A DNA stretch of 35,313 nt from an uncultured Clostridia bacterium (GTDB lineage: Bacteria; Bacillota; Clostridia; UBA1212; UBA1255). The position numbers and the translations under genes were made by a program. The stretch's first letter is position 1; every line of letters starts with the position of its first letter. The stretch lies in assembly GCA_947625435.1 (NCBI GenBank), contig CANQOI010000023.1:1-35313 (forward strand). The letters are read 5' to 3'. Shown one piece after another: positions 18,462 to 26,952 of the stretch. The notes beneath the pieces were generated by a model that ran no database searches, was not told the DNA's origin, and saw only the letters and a program-made list of their open reading frames with translations.

Positions 18462-18534
18462 GTCATGTTTTATTATAAAATAAAAATCGAGTTGAGTTTT
18501 TACAATTTTACATATGAAACGGAGAAATACTGCC

Positions 18535-19905
18535 ATGGGATCACGCATGAAAAAATCTTTAAAACTGCCTGTATTGCTTCTTGCATTAATCATATCCGTT
18601 ACCGGATTGTACGGCTGCACTGCCGCGCGGGTCGGAGACAATGAACTGCCGTCACTGCAGATCGGTACGCCTGTTCCCGGAAGTCCGGACGGAAATGTAT
18701 CCGATCCGACTGATACTTCTCAGGAACTGTCTTACACAGACATCACGTTGCTGAGTGCCGGCGACATAATGTATCACATGCCTCAGGTAAGATCGGCCTA
18801 CAACGGCAGCACGGGAAAATATGATTTTACGGATAATTTCAAATATGTTAAGAGTATCATTTCTTCTGCCGACTATGCCGTAGTCAATTTTGAGACTACT
18901 CTGGCGAACCAAGATGAATATACGAGTTATCCTATATTCAATTCTCCTCTTGAAACGCTTGACAGCATAAAAGATGCCGGATTCGACATGCTGCTGTATG
19001 CGAACAACCACTGCTACGATTACAAAAAAGACGGATTCATGGCTACTCTCACAAGATTTTCGGAGTACGGCTTTGATTATATAGGCGGCAGGAGAGATTC
19101 TTCGTCCAAGTCTTATACAGTAAAGGAAATAAACGGTATAAAGCTCGGGCTTCTGAATTATGCCGATACGCTCACACCGGACAGCGGCAGTTATCACACA
19201 ATAAACGGAATAACCATAAATGACGGCTGCGATGAATTCATGGATATTTATGTCCGCGGACAGGAGGACAGGCTGTATGCGCAAGTATCCGAGCGCATAG
19301 CAGAGATGAGATCCGAGGGAGCGGAGCTTATAGTACTTTATATTCATTGGGGAGACGAATATCAGCTCGATCCGGTCTCTTCACAGAAAAATACGGCGCA
19401 GAAGCTGTGCGATCTCGGAGTTGACGTTATAATAGGGTCTCATCCTCATGTAATAGAGCCGATGCAGATACTCACATCCGCATCAGATCCGTCACATTCA
19501 ACTGTCTGCTTCTATTCGCTGGGAAATTATATTTCAAATCAAAACAGGCTGTCTTTTGAAGACCTCTCTCAGTCTATAAGGCCTTATACCGAAAACGGGC
19601 TCATGGTGACGCTCACTATAAGGAAATACAATACCGGAGACGTATTTGTAAAATCCATTCAATATACGCCTACATGGGTGCACAGATATCAGACGTCAGA
19701 CGGTCTGTATGATTATAATGTAGTACCTCTTCCGCAGGCAACAGCCGATCCTTCCGGTTACGGACTCACGATATCCGATTTCGGTACCGATCACGCCGCC
19801 GCGGCTCTCAATATGACCGACAGCGTATTTTCATCGGCAGTCAGTGCGTATAACTCACAGATGGACAGTGCGATAGAAGCGTTTGCGGCAGCACACGGCA
19901 ATTAA
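18535..19905 (+). CDS. CapA-like metallophosphatase-family lipoprotein
   Basis: The protein matches the CapA (PgsA) family: LLSAGDIMYH, VVNFETTLAN, YANNHCYDY, VLYIHWGDEY, IIGSHPHVIEP and FYSLGNYIS carry the Asp, Asn and His residues of the metallophosphatase-like fold. CapA is needed for poly-gamma-glutamate capsule formation in Bacillus, but many lone homologues have no proven role, and no capB or capC is present here. A signal peptide with lipobox LYGC predicts a lipoprotein. ATG 18535 is chosen because GGAG (18521-18524) is 10 bases upstream; ATG 18514 lies before this site and ATG 18547 is too far from it. It is divergent from the secreted protein gene. Confidence 0.88.
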   Translation: MGSRMKKSLKLPVLLLALIISVTGLYGCTAARVGDNELPSLQIGTPVPGSPDGNVSDPTDTSQELSYTDITLLSAGDIMYHMPQVRSAYNGSTGKYDFTDNFKYVKSIISSADYAVVNFETTLANQDEYTSYPIFNSPLETLDSIKDAGFDMLLYANNHCYDYKKDGFMATLTRFSEYGFDYIGGRRDSSSKSYTVKEINGIKLGLLNYADTLTPDSGSYHTINGITINDGCDEFMDIYVRGQEDRLYAQVSERIAEMRSEGAELIVLYIHWGDEYQLDPVSSQKNTAQKLCDLGVDVIIGSHPHVIEPMQILTSASDPSHSTVCFYSLGNYISNQNRLSFEDLSQSIRPYTENGLMVTLTIRKYNTGDVFVKSIQYTPTWVHRYQTSDGLYDYNVVPLPQATADPSGYGLTISDFGTDHAAAALNMTDSVFSSAVSAYNSQMDSAIEAFAAAHGN

Positions 19906-20004
19906 ACGCAGCTCAGGAACATCTCTGAAAAATTTTATGCACATATAACAGTGGCTCCGCATATCATTAGTATAGAACACGAGCATGAAGCGGGGTATAC
20001 TGTG

Positions 20005-20316
20005 ATGGCAAACATATTTGACAGGATCGAAAACAGGATAACAGGAGTCAGGATAGAACAGGGGATAGAGAAATTAAAATCTACCCCTGTTGAACAGCTT
20101 TCAAAAGAACTTGAAAAAGTAAACAGAGCCGAGCTCCTTAAAAAGATCAATGAGCTTGATACAAAGAAGATCAAGGACATGAAGATAGATCCCGAAGCGA
20201 TAAAGAAAAGGCTCACGCCCTCCGATATAGAAAAAATAAAAAAGCTGGCAGGGAAGGACGCAGATACGGTCATGAGGAAGCTGGATGAGCTCACAGCTAA
20301 AGAAAACAGACCATGA
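20005..20316 (+). CDS. small charged protein of unknown function
   Basis: Not recognised. From ATG 20005 (CGGGG nine bases upstream) the 103-residue product is soluble, very rich in Lys, Glu and Asp, and predicted mostly helical (LKKINELDTKKIKDMKIDPEAIKKRL). A GTG at 19951 in the same frame would add 18 residues but has no clear ribosome binding site. It has no Cys or hydrophobic segment. The stop overlaps the next gene by ATGA, so the two small proteins are likely made together. The 99-base gap after the capA-like gene shows no convincing sigma-A promoter. Confidence 0.65.
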   Translation: MANIFDRIENRITGVRIEQGIEKLKSTPVEQLSKELEKVNRAELLKKINELDTKKIKDMKIDPEAIKKRLTPSDIEKIKKLAGKDADTVMRKLDELTAKENRP

Positions 20317-20663
20317 ATGAGCTTAATGATAAAATCAAAGAGATCGGCAGCATGTTCGGGATAAGTGAACTGCCGGACAATATAGGAGATATCATTTCGT
20401 CTTTCCTTGGCGTCAGCAGTGAAAGTAAAAAAGAGGACGAAGGAGATATTGGTAGTACCAATTCAGATATTTCAGATATTGAAAAGATACTTCCGATCGT
20501 CAATAAATACTTTGAGATAAAAAGAAATTCACCGAACGACAGAAAAATAAAGCTGCTGTATGCCATCGAACCTTTCCTGAGCGATAAAAGAAAAGATAAA
20601 ATAGATATATGCATAAAATTCCTAACATTCACTCAGCTCGCGAAGGAATTTAAAAATATATAA
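20313..20663 (+). CDS. small protein of unknown function with C-terminal helical motif
   Basis: Not assigned. The 116-residue protein has an amphipathic N-terminal part (IGSMFGISELPDNIGDII), a Ser/Asp/Glu-rich middle, and a C-terminal segment DRKIKLLYAIEPFLSDKRK followed by KIDICIKFLTF. The pattern of LL.A..PFLS..R...ID.C looks like a real conserved helical pair rather than random sequence; I have the impression of similar small proteins in spore-forming Clostridia, but cannot confirm it. It overlaps the previous gene by 4 bp and precedes another small gene by 19 bp. Confidence 0.65.
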   Translation: MNELNDKIKEIGSMFGISELPDNIGDIISSFLGVSSESKKEDEGDIGSTNSDISDIEKILPIVNKYFEIKRNSPNDRKIKLLYAIEPFLSDKRKDKIDICIKFLTFTQLAKEFKNI

Positions 20664-20682
20664 TAAGGGATTATATAATAAA

Positions 20683-20961
20683 ATGAGACGAAGATCGTAC
20701 CGCATACATCAGAATTTTAATCTTGAGGAAGTGATTGTTTTTTCTCCGACAGGCTGCAGGTCATCGGAAAAAAATGCAAAAGAAAAAAATGAGGATGGAT
20801 CACCGGCTTTTTCAGCTTTTTCTTTAGACGATATAATACTTCCGGTACTGATAGGAATACTGATATATGAAAGGTACGATCTGAAAAAAAGCGGCGCTTC
20901 AAAAGAAGAACTTACAGATTACGATCATATGATCGCATCGCTGATATATATTTACATATGA
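20683..20961 (+). CDS. small protein with one hydrophobic segment, unknown function
   Basis: Not recognised. The 92-residue product starts with a basic stretch (MRRRSYRIHQNF), has a charged linker, then a hydrophobic stretch (DDIILPVLIGILIYERYD, about residues 49-66) and ends in SLIYIYI. It may be weakly membrane-associated. It starts at ATG 20683 after AAGGGA at a rather long distance. It is the last gene of the three-gene small-protein group and is followed 8 bases later by a strong inverted repeat. Confidence 0.55.
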   Translation: MRRRSYRIHQNFNLEEVIVFSPTGCRSSEKNAKEKNEDGSPAFSAFSLDDIILPVLIGILIYERYDLKKSGASKEELTDYDHMIASLIYIYI

Positions 20962-20968
20962 GCAGCTT

Positions 20969-20998
20969 AATTGAACAAAATTTTTATTTTGTTCAATT
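20969..20998. terminator. 13-bp inverted repeat after the small-gene group
   Basis: AATTGAACAAAAT (20969-20981) and ATTTTGTTCAATT (20986-20998) pair perfectly around a TTTT loop, eight bases after the last small gene stops. There is no T-run after it (GGGCGG follows), so it is not a textbook intrinsic terminator. It could protect the 3' end of the mRNA or bind a regulator. Confidence 0.45.
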
Positions 20999-21038
20999 GG
21001 GCGGATGTCTTCGGCAATTCCGTTTTTCGAAATTCATC

Positions 21039-21067
21039 TTGAAAAAAAGGCTGTAAAAATATATAAT
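21039..21067 (+). promoter_or_regulatory. sigma-A-type promoter for the histidinol-phosphatase gene
   Basis: TTGAAA (21039-21044) and TATAAT (21062-21067) are exactly 17 bp apart. The leader would be about 50 bases, A/T-rich, with only a weak ribosome binding site (GCGGGTAG) before ATG 21125. Confidence 0.6.
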
Positions 21068-21124
21068 CCGTCGGTGTTCCCTATTATAAGTATTTTTTAT
21101 TTTTATTGATGCGGGTAGATAATT

Positions 21125-21937
21125 ATGTATGATATGCATGTTCATTCCGGATATTCTTCTGACTGCAGGCTTGATATGGAAAAGGCTGTGCTCTGCGCGA
21201 TACAGAAAGGACTGTCAGGCATTGCTTTTACCGATCATCTTGATATTGATTATACTGATCATGAAAATGAATTTCAGTATGACTTTAACGATTATTTCGG
21301 CAGAATAGATCTTCTTCGCCGTAAATATTCGACTGAGATCGATATACTGAGCGGTGTTGAGATCGGTGTCCAGCCTCATGTCATTGCCGAAACAAAGGCC
21401 CGTATCAAAGATTTTGATTTTGATTTTATCATTGGATCTACGCACCTCATCAAAAGACGCGATCCTTATTACGGTTCATATTTCAGCGACGGAGTTTCGA
21501 AGGTCGATGCCTACGGCGAGTATCTTGACGAGCTTTTCGGCAATCTGATGCTTTATTACAGTGATCTTTCAGATGACGATAAGCCTTTTTGTGCCATGGG
21601 TCATTTTGATTATATAGTCAGATATGCACATTTTGACGATTCGCGCTTTCTGTACTCGGACCACGCCGACAAGGTCGACGATATATTCAGATTTATCATT
21701 GAACGGGATATTGCCCTTGAGATAAACACATCCACATATTTGAGGCAGCCGCTTGACCTCAGGATGCTGACGCGTTATAAGGAGCTCGGCGGCCGCCTCA
21801 TTACACTCGGTTCTGACGCACATTCCGATGACAGACTCGGCGTGAATTTCAGAAAATATGCTGACTGCGTTAGAAGCTGCGGCTTCGACAGACTGTATTA
21901 TTATAAGGATATGACTCCCCTTCCCTATGATATATAA
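21125..21937 (+). CDS. hisK: PHP-family histidinol phosphatase
   Basis: The 270-residue PHP-domain protein has the metal-binding motifs in order: MHVHSGYSSD at the N-terminus, AFTDHLD, GVEIGVQP, GSTHLIKR, MGHFDYIVRYA and GSDAHSDDRLG. These match the HisJ/HisK type of histidinol-phosphatase, which makes histidinol from histidinol phosphate in histidine biosynthesis. No other his gene is in the window, so a related phosphatase role cannot be excluded. It has its own predicted promoter. Its 3' end overlaps the convergent permease gene by 13 bp. Confidence 0.88.
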   Translation: MYDMHVHSGYSSDCRLDMEKAVLCAIQKGLSGIAFTDHLDIDYTDHENEFQYDFNDYFGRIDLLRRKYSTEIDILSGVEIGVQPHVIAETKARIKDFDFDFIIGSTHLIKRRDPYYGSYFSDGVSKVDAYGEYLDELFGNLMLYYSDLSDDDKPFCAMGHFDYIVRYAHFDDSRFLYSDHADKVDDIFRFIIERDIALEINTSTYLRQPLDLRMLTRYKELGGRLITLGSDAHSDDRLGVNFRKYADCVRSCGFDRLYYYKDMTPLPYDI

Positions 21938-23057
21938 GTTGCTGCCATTTCCGCGCACGTCAGGATCATAAGGAAAGCGAAGTTCACGATCGTGAATTTT
22001 AAAATATACGAGAACGTTTTACCCGGGTTATGTTTTACATATTCTCTGAATGTGATCAGGCTTGCAAGAGACGCTATGAGAGTACCGACGCCTCCTATAT
22101 TGACACCCGGGAGCAGCGCCCGGTAATTGCCCGTAAACTGAGAGAGCAGTATGGCAGAGGGCACGTTGCTTATGAACTGGCACGACAGAATGCTGAATAA
22201 AAGTGTGTTCTTATTGAGTAAAAAAGAAAACAGTGACCTTACGCAATCGATCCTCGCCATATTTCCCGCAAAGATGAAAAAGAACACGAATGTCAGCAGA
22301 AGCCCGTAATCTACCATTTTAAGGGCCTTCCTGTCGGCAAATATGAGCACGGCGGGTATGATGATGAGGCCAATCCAGAAGGGTATCACTCTGAATACCA
22401 TTATGATAGCTATAACAAAAAGACTGAGGTATTGAGGTATAAAGCTGTCCTGCCGGGGTTCAATGTATATGATTCATCGGTAAAATGCAGTTCTTCATTT
22501 TTAACGAAAAATATGCAGCACAGTGTGATGAGTAATACCGATATCGCAAAAGGAAACCACATTATCTTAAAAAATTCAGCATTGCTTATATTAAATTTCG
22601 TATATAAGTACAGATTCTGAGGATTTCCGAACGGAGTGAGCATACCTCCCAGATTTGCCGCTATGTTCTGCATTATGAAAGTAAACGCCATATACCTGCC
22701 TTGTCCGGTCGTTGAGAGAACGAAATAACCCAGAGGCAGAAATGTGAGCAGAGCCATGTCATTGGCTATCAGCATAGAACCTATGAATGTTATGTAAACA
22801 AGAGCCAGAACGGCCTTCCTTGCCGTGCGGAACAGTTCGACTGTCTTATCTGCCAAAATGTAGAAAAAATTGATATTTTTAAGTGCACATACGACTGCGA
22901 GCACGCAAAACAAGCAAGAAAGTGTCTTATAATCAAAATATCCGATATATTTTTTGTCAACAGGTACGATGACAGTTGTCACCGATGCCGCAGCGAGCGC
23001 GACTAACATGACCATATTTCTTTTAAAAAATGGTCTGCATACTTCTATTATCCTCAT
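21925..23057 (-). pseudogene. SLC13/ArsB-type anion permease split by an 8-bp tandem duplication
   Basis: Two adjacent minus-strand frames encode one permease. The first 215 residues (from 23057) have several membrane segments and NLGGMLTPFGNPQN; the second part (to 21925) has VDYGLLLTFVFFFIFAGNMA, CQFISNVPSAILL and NIGGVGTLIASLASL. These are hallmarks of the SLC13/ArsB/NhaD superfamily (anion or ion/proton transport). The frame breaks in a tandem repeat, TGAGGTAT at 22425-22432 and again at 22433-22440. Removing one copy joins the halves in frame (GRTALY-LSLFVIAIIMVFRVIP) and gives a 374-residue protein. As sequenced, the product ends at the TAG at 22410-22412. The gene lies one base after the Ca2+-ATPase gene. 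Confidence 0.88.
22425..22440. repeat. 8-bp tandem duplication causing a frameshift
   Basis: TGAGGTAT is repeated twice without a gap. Eight extra bases shift the reading frame of the permease. Losing one copy restores a continuous hydrophobic helix. This is the signature of slipped-strand replication. Confidence 0.9.
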
Positions 23058-23058
23058 T

Positions 23059-25704
23059 TTAACGCTTCTTTACTCTTCTCTGTATAAATTTTATGATCTC
23101 AACAATGGGGATCACCGAAAACGCCAGCCCGAGAGCGGTCGCATATTCCTTAACACCCAGTCTCGTAAAATCGAACGCATTCGCGAGGAACGGTATCTCT
23201 ATTACGGAAGATGTAAGTAAGATGCTTATGACAGCGGCGGACCACAACAGCTTGTTCTGTCCTTTTACGGTAAAAATACTGCCTCTCTGACTTCTCATAT
23301 TGAAGCTGTGGAATATCTCGGCCATACTCATCGTGAGAAATGCCATCGTTATACCGTGATCGCTGCTCGCGTTCAGAATATTCCATGTTCCGTGCTCAAA
23401 ATGGTTTCCTATGAGGAAAGCCGTAACTGTGAGCGCCGAAACAAGTACTCCCTGATATAAGACATCAATGCCGAGTCCTCCTGCGAATATACCGTCTTTA
23501 GGATCGCGCGGGGCTCTTTTCATTATGTCCTTCTCGCCTTTTTCCACACCGAGAGCAAGCGCAGGCAGACAGTCGGTTATGAGATTTATCCACAAAAGGT
23601 GAACGGGCTTCAGTATCACGAAGCCGAGTACGCTTGACGCAAATACGCTCAGCACTTCACTCATGTTTGAACCGAGCAGGAACTGTATTGCTTTACGTAT
23701 GTTGTCATATATACGTCTTCCCTCGCCTACGGCGCCCACGATCGTGGCAAAATTATCGTCTGCGAGCACCATATCCGCCACGTTCTTAGTGACATCTGTT
23801 CCCGTTATGCCCATACCTATGCCTATATCGGCATTTTTAATGCTCGGCGCGTCATTGACTCCGTCGCCTGTCATGGCGGTTATATATCCGTTGCTGCGCC
23901 ATGCGTTTACGATACGTACCTTGTGCTCCGGCTGTACCCTCGCGTAAACTCCGAACTCCGTTATACGTCTGCTAAGCTCTTCATCGCTCATTTTGTTTAA
24001 TTCGGAACCGGTTATTGCCTGTGATGCATCATCTATTATTCCGAGCTGCTTTGCAATGGAGGCAGCCGTATCTCTGTGATCGCCGGTTATCATAACCGCA
24101 CGTATGCCGGCACTCTTGCATTCTTCTATTGCCGCTTTAACCTCAGGGCGTATAGGATCCATCATACCTGTGAGCCCTATGAATATGAGCTCATTTTCTG
24201 CGGTGTCGGAGTCGGGATCCTCGGGAAGCTCATCGTAAAGCCTCATAGAAGCCGACAGGACTCTCAGAGCCATGTCCGCCATTTTTTTGTTGGCTTCTGT
24301 CACGGCCTCTCTGTATTCATCCGTCATGGCACGTATCTCACCGCTGTCATAATAAGCCGTGCAGCGGCTCAGTATCACATCGGGAGCGCCCTTTGTATAC
24401 TGAATGATCTTACCGCCGTGTGAATGGAAAGTTGACATCATTTTACGCATGCTGTCAAACGGTATCTCGGACACTCTGGGATATTCCGCTTTTAATGCGG
24501 GCTTCGGGACACCTGCGGCGGCGGCATAATTCACGAGAGCACATTCAGTAGGCTCTCCGGTAGATTCATTCTTATCGGGGTCGAATTCGGCATCGCTGCA
24601 GAGAGCCATAGCGCTTGCGAGCAGCTTTTCGTCCGAGCCGAAATGTTCAACCACAGTCATTTTATTCTGTGTGAGCGTTCCCGTCTTGTCACTGCATATT
24701 ATCTGTGCGCAGCCTAATGTCTCGACTGCCGTGAGCTTGCGTATTATGGCGTTCCTCTTCGACATTTTAGTAACGCCTATCGAAAGTACGATCGTGACGA
24801 CGGTAGCAAGTCCCTCGGGTATGGCGGCCACTGCAAGACTGACGGCGACCATGAATGAGTCCATAATCGGTTCGAAGTGAAGATCACCCGATTTGATCAC
24901 GTTGAAAGCAAATATAAAAACGCATATTCCGAGAACTACCCACGTAAGGGTCTTGCTCAGCTGTGAGAGCTTTATCTGAAGAGGCGTTTTACCCTCCTTA
25001 GTCATCGTAAGGGCATTTGCGATCTTACCCATTTCGGTCGACATACCGGTGTCCGTTATAACGGCCTTTCCGCGGCCGTATACGACGGTACTGCCCATGT
25101 ATATCATATTTTTCCTGTCGCCGAGAGGTACGTCCTGCGCTCCATCTTCGATCCGGTCCGGATATTTATTTACGGGAACGCTCTCACCCGTAAGAGCCGA
25201 CTCTTCTATCTTCAGACTGGCGGATTCTGTTATCCTGCCGTCAGCCGGCACGGCGTCTCCCGCTTCGAGTAAAACGACGTCTCCCGGTACAAGATCCTCA
25301 CTCTTTATAACTGTGAGCACGCCGCCGCGGAGTACCTTGCTCGTGGCTGCCGACATTTTCTGAAGCGCGTCTATAGCTGCCTCGGCCTTGCTCTCCTGTA
25401 CGACGCCGAGTACCGCGTTTATAAGAACGACGATCATTATGATTATAACATCGGCGTATCCTTCGCCCTCGCCCCCGGCTGCTGCCGTAACAGCTGAAAT
25501 GACAGCCGCGGCTATCAATATTATTATCATAGGATCTGCCAGCTGTTTGAGGAAACGTTTGAAGACGGATGTCTTCTTACCCTCCTCCAACTTATTCCTG
25601 CCGTAAACGGCCGCCCGCTTCTGCGATTCCGATCCGGAAATGCCGTCATATGAGCTGTTTAATTCTTTCAAAACATCATCTGTATTTTCAAGATAATATT
25701 TCAT
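23059..25704 (-). CDS. P-type calcium-transporting ATPase
   Basis: The 881-residue cation P-type ATPase is complete: N-terminal actuator region with LTGES (171-175), the AIPEGL membrane motif (295-300), the phosphorylation site CSDKTGTLT with Asp339, a KGAPD nucleotide-binding motif, and TGDGVNDAPSIKNADIG in the P domain. It also has the cation ATPase N- and C-terminal domains. The sequence best fits the bacterial SERCA/PMCA-like group (P2 type), which exports Ca2+ from the cytoplasm. It sits between tyrS and the SLC13-like permease on the same strand, with a one-base gap to the permease. Confidence 0.93.
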   Translation of the reverse strand: MKYYLENTDDVLKELNSSYDGISGSESQKRAAVYGRNKLEEGKKTSVFKRFLKQLADPMIIILIAAAVISAVTAAAGGEGEGYADVIIIMIVVLINAVLGVVQESKAEAAIDALQKMSAATSKVLRGGVLTVIKSEDLVPGDVVLLEAGDAVPADGRITESASLKIEESALTGESVPVNKYPDRIEDGAQDVPLGDRKNMIYMGSTVVYGRGKAVITDTGMSTEMGKIANALTMTKEGKTPLQIKLSQLSKTLTWVVLGICVFIFAFNVIKSGDLHFEPIMDSFMVAVSLAVAAIPEGLATVVTIVLSIGVTKMSKRNAIIRKLTAVETLGCAQIICSDKTGTLTQNKMTVVEHFGSDEKLLASAMALCSDAEFDPDKNESTGEPTECALVNYAAAAGVPKPALKAEYPRVSEIPFDSMRKMMSTFHSHGGKIIQYTKGAPDVILSRCTAYYDSGEIRAMTDEYREAVTEANKKMADMALRVLSASMRLYDELPEDPDSDTAENELIFIGLTGMMDPIRPEVKAAIEECKSAGIRAVMITGDHRDTAASIAKQLGIIDDASQAITGSELNKMSDEELSRRITEFGVYARVQPEHKVRIVNAWRSNGYITAMTGDGVNDAPSIKNADIGIGMGITGTDVTKNVADMVLADDNFATIVGAVGEGRRIYDNIRKAIQFLLGSNMSEVLSVFASSVLGFVILKPVHLLWINLITDCLPALALGVEKGEKDIMKRAPRDPKDGIFAGGLGIDVLYQGVLVSALTVTAFLIGNHFEHGTWNILNASSDHGITMAFLTMSMAEIFHSFNMRSQRGSIFTVKGQNKLLWSAAVISILLTSSVIEIPFLANAFDFTRLGVKEYATALGLAFSVIPIVEIIKFIQRRVKKR

Positions 25705-25745
25705 TTTAAAATATGCGTCCCGTCCTTTCGATCAAAAGCTTTAAC

Positions 25746-26919
25746 TTAAAGTGTGAACCTGTGAAATACTTTTTTTCCTTTTCTGAGTATCACGCCTTCG
25801 GCAAGATCGGCTTCCGAAACGGATGCATCAGCAGCCTCGATCCTGACATCGTTTATGAATACGCCGCCCTGCTGTATGAGCCTTCTCCCCTCGCCTTTTG
25901 ACGGTATGAGCTTCGCCGCCAGCATCATGTCGATAACGGATATCAGACGATCCGGAGCCGCCGAACAGTGACCTTGAAACCTCAGCGGCCTTGTCGGCTT
26001 CTTCCTTTCCGTGTACTATCTTAGTGACCTCATATGCGAGACGTTCCTTTGCCTGATTTATCTTACTGTCCTTCCACTGCTCCATTTCACGAATTTCTTC
26101 TATCGGTACAAATGTGAGAAGCTTCAGGCATTTTATGACATCGGGATCGGCTACGTTCCTCAGATACTGGTAAAGCTCATACGGAGGCGTTTTATCCTTA
26201 TTGAGCCATACCGCGCCTTTGACTGTCTTGCCCATTTTCACGCCGTCGCTGGTAGTGAGCAGTGAAAATGTGACTCCGTATACCTCTTTTGCTTCCTTCC
26301 GCCTTACGAGCTCCACTCCTCCTATTATATTCGACCACTGATCGTCGCCGCCGAATTCCATTATGCACCCGTAATCCTTGTAGAGCCTGTAAAAATCATA
26401 GCTCTGCATCAGCATATAGTTGAATTCTATAAAATTGAGGCCGCGCTCGAGACGCTGCCTGAAGCACTCGGCGGTCAGCATCCTGTTTACGGAAAAGTGG
26501 ACGCCTATATCACGCAAAAAGTCCACATAATTCAGATTTAAAAGCCAGTCGCCGTTATTTACGAGAAGCGCTTTGCCGTCTGAAAAATCTATGAAACGGG
26601 AAAGCTGTTCTTTAAGTCCTGCGGCATTGCGGGCGATGTCGTCGTCCGAAAGCATTTTACGCATATCCGTCTTACCGGAAGGATCTCCTATTTTGGCCGT
26701 GCCTCCCCCTACGAGAGCGATAGGAATGTGTCCGGCTCTCTGCATGTGCGCCATCACCATTATCTGAACAAAATGCCCTATATGCAGGCTGTCGGCCGTG
26801 GGATCGAAGCCTATATAAAAAGGCACTTTAGTATTATCGAGGATCTCCCTGACCTTCTCTTCATTTGTACACTGCGCTATTATACCGCGCTCTACAAGTG
26901 TTTCGTAAATATTTGACAT
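25746..26919 (-). pseudogene. tyrS: tyrosyl-tRNA synthetase with frameshift before the S4 domain
   Basis: The first frame (from 26919) encodes a normal TyrS catalytic and anticodon-binding region: [37 protein letters not shown] and KMGKT are present. After LFGGSGSSD, near 25940, the correct sequence continues in another frame: [27 protein letters not shown] to KKVFHRFTL, the S4 RNA-binding domain ending at 25746. In the first frame translation runs on out of frame to 25828. Most TyrS proteins have about 15-20 more residues between LFGG and the S4 part, so a deletion of about 50 bases rather than one indel may be the cause. Start: ATG after AGGGAGG. A sequencing or assembly error is possible. 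Confidence 0.85.
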
Positions 26920-26952
26920 TTAAAATTTCCTCCCTTTATGCATGGAAAACCG

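Noticed and set aside
18652-19347. 231-codon open frame on the minus strand
   Set aside because: It is antisense to the capA-like gene with all its motifs; the composition is not protein-like.
19943-19967. Possible sporulation sigma-E/K promoter before the small-gene group
   Set aside because: CATATCAT at 19960-19967 resembles a -10 box, but the -35 match and spacing are not good enough to claim it.
26920-26952. T-box riboswitch before tyrS
   Set aside because: The gap to the upstream gene is only 33 bases, too short for a T-box leader, and no T-box sequence was seen.
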